From: Porphyra umbilicalis
Lineage: Eukaryota > Rhodophyta > Bangiophyceae > Bangiales > Bangiaceae
Reading direction: 5' to 3'
Assembly (NCBI GenBank): GCA_002049455.2
Contig: KV918834.1
Span: 1 to 64,000, forward strand
Length of the DNA stretch: 64,000 nt
How positions within the stretch are numbered: position 1 is the stretch's first letter; the number at the start of each line of letters is the position of its first letter. The position numbers and the translations under genes were made by a program. The notes under the pieces were generated by a model. The model saw nothing but the letters and a program-made list of their open reading frames with translations, was not told the origin of the DNA and did not search any database. Shown in pieces: positions 60,723 to 64,000 of this stretch.

Positions 60723-60883
60723 GATGTCTTCTTGTCGTAGCGCCCGACCTTGCCGAGCCGTGTGCCTTGACCGTCACGTCATTGAACCACCTTGACCTCC
60801 TCTTCTTCGCACTTGCCGCGACCGCCGCGACACCAGCTGGCACACCTTGCTCTTGTCACAGCCCCGGCTCTGGGCCCATAACC

Positions 60884-61302
60884 TGATGAAACGCAGTGGG
60901 GATAGGGGTGGGGGGACCACGGTGAAGTGGTTGAGTGGCTTGAGCTTGTGTGTGTGTGTGCGAACGTGCTTTGTTGGCTTGTCCTAAGGTTCGCCCACCT
61001 CTCTCAACCGAGAGCACCTCTCAAATAGGCCCCACAGGCCCAAGTGCTCCCTCCTCTCGCGCCCACACCGACGCCCACGCCCTCGCACCAAATCGAATCA
61101 CTCACCAAATCAAAAGCCACTAGAGCAAAGCGAAGATCAAATCCAAAACATGCCAAAAGTAACGCCCCAAGATGACCCAACACAAATGTGTGCAACTTGA
61201 CCACGTCTTGCAAATGTACCATGTGGGGTACCATAAGGGTCACCGACCATCATCCATCCGCGAACCGCCAGTGGAGCCGGCGACGAGCATCACAGTCCAA
61301 CA
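60884..61302 (-). repeat. Copia-D 5' LTR (419 bp)
   Basis: TGATGAAACGCAGTGGGG to CAGTCCAACA on the plus strand, nearly the same as the solo LTR 43298-43715. Confidence 0.9.
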
Positions 61303-61469
61303 TGCCGGCAGACGGAGAAGACAGGCAAGAAAACAAGGGATATAAAATGAACAATGCGGCAGTAACCCCCCAAAGGGCATGCCACAGGCCAATTCGCACG
61401 GTAGGTGGGCTTTGGCCAATCAAGGGGGCTACCGGTGGCAATTTGCCGATCTCGGGCGAATATGCTACA
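61303..61469 (-). repeat. Gypsy-A-type LTR fragment
   Basis: TGCCGGCAGAC to GAATATGCTACA matches the outer 167 bp of Gypsy-A LTRs (compare 32269-32435), with the TGTAGC end at 61469. The rest of the LTR is absent, cut at the Copia-D edge. It shows a third Gypsy-A insertion in the window, now reduced to this piece. Confidence 0.85.
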
Positions 61470-61747
61470 CACAGTTTCAGTAGACACCTGCAGGTAGGCC
61501 TCGCAGAGAGGGACGCGGTCGTTATTCGTCCACCCCAAACTCGATCACATGTTCTTAGGAAGATCGTAGGCTACTGCAGGTCGGGCTACGGCGGGAACAA
61601 AGGGAGCACGCGTGGAGTCTGTCGCGCCACTGGAACGAGTAAGTCGACCGGAGAGGGGGGGGCTTGAGGACCCTGCACCGCGTATAGAGGAAGGCTCCCG
61701 AGGTCCTGTGGCGTCTGCTGTGGCAACTGCTGCGCCAGCTCGGGCAA

Positions 61748-62695
61748 CTAGGTCGAAGGCGCGGAGGTGTTCCGCGACGACGTGTGCGTCAGCATCCCCT
61801 CGTACCCTTGCGGCGATGGATGAAGCGCGCCGAGGTCGCCCCGCCAGGATAACTGCGCGCCGGACGCTAGATAAACGATCGTAGGGCGTGCAGAGTATGA
61901 CAACGGCGAAACGTCCTTGTACCACCCCGGATGCGACGTGAAGCACGGAGGACCAGGAGGGGGCCCCGGTGAACGACTAGGCGGGCTCCAAGGGCGGTTA
62001 TTTTGGGCACCCCCAGGCGGGGACGGGCACCGTCCGGGAGGGCCAAAAGGGCTCGGTGGCCGGCACGGCGAGGTGCACGGGCGGCGGTAGTCACCACCCC
62101 AAGGCGGGCACGGGTGGCGCCATGTCGGGCCAGGAGGGCCCGGCGGACGGCCCGGCGGACTAAACGGACGAAAGAAGTTGCCGCCCCTCGGCGAGTCAGG
62201 GCGACCTCTCGGAGCGCCAGGCGGGGGGCCCAGCGACCGCCTCCGCGGCGGGCGTGGCGGGCCGGACGGGTATCCGGGTGCACGTCGAGGAGGGCTCACA
62301 GGCGGCCGGCCGCGTCCACCGCCAGGAGGGAGAGGTCGGCGCACCGGGTCAGGGGGGGCACGATGCCCATTGTCATGGTCCCAAGCTCTGCGGGGCCGAA
62401 ATGCGCGCCGTTCTTGGTCGGGGTCCCCAGGCTCGCCACATCCACGGTCACGACCATAGACAGACCGCGGCCGCTGAATTCCATGCGTCCACCCTTTATC
62501 GTTGCCATCGTTAAAGCCGGGGGGGGGGGGGGTCCCCCCTGCCTCGCGTGCGGCATGGGAGGCGGAGGGGGGAGAGGGGGGGGGGATGCACGTTGAGATG
62601 GTCACAGGGGCCCTCCCAGGTACAGGGAGGGCAGAGCGGGAGGAGGGGGGCGTTACGGTTGCGTTGGGCGTGTCGCCTCCGAGAGTCGGTGGCAC
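61748..62695 (-). CDS. Proline/arginine/glycine-rich ORF, 315 codons, unknown
   Basis: Open minus-strand frame with irregular Pro-rich repeats (RPPGPPGPTWRHPCPPWGG; RPPSPFGPPGRCPSPPGG; SRSPGPPPGPPCFTSHPG). The C-terminal 60 residues are less biased (YKDVSPLSYSARPTIVYLA, LSWRGDLGALHPSPQGY). It could be an extracellular-matrix-like or RNA-binding low-complexity protein, or a chance frame. The periodic tryptophans and cysteines make coding a little more likely than not. Confidence 0.35.
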   Translation of the reverse strand: MPPTLGGDTPNATVTPPSSRSALPVPGRAPVTISTCIPPPSPPSASHAAREAGGTPPPPGFNDGNDKGWTHGIQRPRSVYGRDRGCGEPGDPDQERRAFRPRRAWDHDNGHRAPPDPVRRPLPPGGGRGRPPVSPPRRAPGYPSGPPRPPRRRSLGPPPGAPRGRPDSPRGGNFFRPFSPPGRPPGPPGPTWRHPCPPWGGDYRRPCTSPCRPPSPFGPPGRCPSPPGGAQNNRPWSPPSRSPGPPPGPPCFTSHPGWYKDVSPLSYSARPTIVYLASGAQLSWRGDLGALHPSPQGYEGMLTHTSSRNTSAPST

Positions 62696-62699
62696 TCTT

Positions 62700-63270
62700 C
62701 CCGCGCGTCATAGTCCGAGGGCTGGGAGGTTGCAACAGTCAGGGGACACGGATTGCGCTGGATAAAAAGGTGCGAGAGCGGAGGCGCCCCACGGGAGGGG
62801 AGACCCGGGGTGGTGGCAGGGCGCCACACCAGCGCTGGCACAAGAGGGAGGCCTCCAAGGTCGCCCGAGGACACCACGCACGCACTGCGTCGGGCGCCCA
62901 CGCACGCCCGAGAACACTGCGACCGGTCCCTCAAATCACTGTATGTGGGTGCGGAATACAACCCGCGTGCCGCCCAGGTCGGCGTATGCTCCGCGGCAAG
63001 GCGTCGAAAAGCGGATCAGCGCGCGGGCTGCGCCAGGACCCCATATTCGTCGCTGAGAGTGGAGGACGAGAGCCTGCGTGTCCCCTGGGCCTGACCGCGC
63101 TGGGCAGCGCATTGCACCCCGTTGCTGAGTCCACCACGAGCCCGGTTCTGGCTCAAATTACTCGTAAACGCTCCTTGAAAACGGGCTCCTGCTCCCGCGC
63201 TGGCAGTGTTTTGTCGTATCCCGTCCAAAAAACTCGTTGTGGCGTGCTGGCGACAAGATTAAGGTGTGAG
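62700..63270. other. No recognised gene
   Basis: Plus frame 62548-63279 and several minus frames are open but of mixed, unconvincing composition. No repeat or RNA gene is visible. Confidence 0.35.
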
Positions 63271-63673
63271 TATTGCTGATCCCCGAATTTTGTCCTGGTG
63301 GACAGAGACTGACTTGCGGACCGACTCTCTCCACCAATCAGATGCGCCCCTGGGACTGACTTGGTGCTCCTGATTGCTTACATGTGCCCATGCAGCCTGG
63401 AAATCAACATCAGCTCCTCTTCTTTTCTGCACTTCTGGCGAGGAGACAGTAGAAAATCTCAAGATCTCGCGTGGGCAGCTTGCTCCGTGCCAAGAAAAGC
63501 GGATCAAGCGGCAACAAACAGTGAGTTCTGCTGGATCCAAGGTCCCAGTACCGAATGCGGGCTTTCTATTGGCTTCGATGCCTTCTTACTGTCGTTTTAA
63601 ACCAATAGAGTGCTCTTATTGAGAGTCAGTCTCTGTCTCTGTCCCCCAGGACAAAATTCGGGGATCAGCAATA
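63271..63673. mobile_element. MITE-like element with terminal inverted repeats and TA target duplication
   Basis: TATTGCTGATCCCCGAAT at the left is matched by ATTCGGGGATCAGCAATA at the right. The inverted repeats run about 40 bp (through TTTTGTCCTGG and the CAGAGACTGAC block), with a few differences. Taking the outer TA as the duplicated target leaves TTGCTGATCCCCG termini, the pattern of Tc1/mariner-related non-autonomous elements. The 320-bp interior has no transposase. Confidence 0.8.
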
Positions 63674-63702
63674 AGATCTCTATGATGTCCGGTCAAGTTC
63701 TT

Positions 63703-63999
63703 TCAAGTGCGATTTGATACACTAACTGGTGCGGTGCTCAGTACCGGATCTGTGCCGAGTAGGGCAAGAAATACGTACAAGGACACCATCGTGCGGCCCA
63801 CGAGCAGAGGAAGGTTGTCCCCAACTCGGGGCGGTGGGTGGGAAGAGAAGACAGTTTTCGCAGCCTGACGCTTCTTTCCCGGCGTTACCCGCTCTGGCCG
63901 CTGCCGCAGCCGACACCCTCTCGCAGCCACCTGCCCCTGCGGGAGCAAGCAACCACCCTTCTGTCGTACCATTAGGAGAAATGGGACGTGGCCTCGCAA
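63703..63999 (-). CDS. Possible ORF at the window edge, unknown
   Basis: A 98-codon minus-strand frame that reaches the window end, with a hydrophobic segment near its C-terminus (TMVSLYVFLALLGTDPVL) preceded by basic sequence. An alternative frame covers the same DNA. Too little is visible to call a product. Confidence 0.2.
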   Translation of the reverse strand: MRGHVPFLLMVRQKGGCLLPQGQVAARGCRLRQRPERVTPGKKRQAAKTVFSSHPPPRVGDNLPLLVGRTMVSLYVFLALLGTDPVLSTAPVSVSNRT

Positions 64000-64000
64000 G

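Larger units (their letters stand above)
58371..61302 (-). mobile_element. Copia-D: truncated Ty1/Copia element, 5' part only
   Basis: On the minus strand it has a 419-bp 5' LTR (60884-61302), the primer-binding region with ATGGGCCCAGAGCC, gag and protease (59331-60722) and most of integrase (to about 58371). Homology to Copia-B stops there: RT, RNase H and the 3' LTR are absent. It is a broken fossil with a few breaks as well as the truncation. It is inserted in a Gypsy-A-type LTR remnant. Its gag is close to that of Copia-B, but its LTR belongs to the 418-bp subfamily. Confidence 0.88.

Noticed and set aside
63361-63600. 79-codon plus-strand frame with a hydrophobic segment
   Set aside because: It lies wholly inside the MITE between inverted repeats and has no recognisable domain.

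Overview
The window is nuclear eukaryotic DNA of extreme composition: very GC-rich host segments full of G/C homopolymer runs, with few or no introns, and a dense block of nested LTR retrotransposons. Bacterial operon structure, rRNA and CRISPR are absent. The most useful host clues are a ribosome-biogenesis protein (Rrp7), a probable CpcS/CpeS-like lipocalin (DUF3598) of a kind typical of phycobilin-bearing lineages, and a methyltransferase fused to aspartate decarboxylase. Together with the compact GC-rich genes these suggest a photosynthetic protist. A bangiophyte red alga (Porphyra/Pyropia-like) is my leading guess, as inference only.

Layout. 1-6.1 kb: GC-rich host DNA with an Rrp7 homologue (minus), a DUF3598-like gene (minus) and a 359-bp inverted-repeat MITE. 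6.3-7.9 kb: the clearest host gene, a fusion of a sarcosine/dimethylglycine-type N-methyltransferase with a complete PanD aspartate decarboxylase, predicted to make and methylate beta-alanine. 8-12.5 kb and 22.7-23.5 kb: host sequence of unknown function, split by Gypsy-1, a whole-looking 10.2-kb chromovirus (12473-22692, 5-bp target duplication) that carries a large extra ORF on the opposite strand.

23.5-51.4 kb is a Russian-doll cluster. Gypsy-A copy 1 (from 23530) holds a solo Copia LTR and is cut by Gypsy-C (from 27487). Gypsy-C is in turn cut by Gypsy-A copy 2 (32043-41957), which holds a 515-bp unclassified insert, and by another solo Copia LTR (43298-43715). A Copia element (46032-51383) closes the cluster with mismatched flanks. 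51.4-54.1 kb: two host-like minus ORFs of unknown function abutting the Copia LTR. 54.1-55.0 kb: a hairpin-rich tandem array with a unit of about 197 bp. 56.2-58.0 kb: a 325-aa ORF and a 183-bp tandem duplication. 58.4-61.5 kb: a truncated Copia inserted in a Gypsy-A LTR fragment. 61.5-64 kb: a proline-rich ORF and a 403-bp MITE with a TA target duplication.

Only the methyltransferase-PanD gene gives a readable pathway (aspartate to beta-alanine to N-methylated beta-alanines, possibly the osmolyte beta-alanine betaine). Most of the remainder is a record of successive retrotransposon insertions, dominated by chromodomain-bearing Ty3/Gypsy elements.
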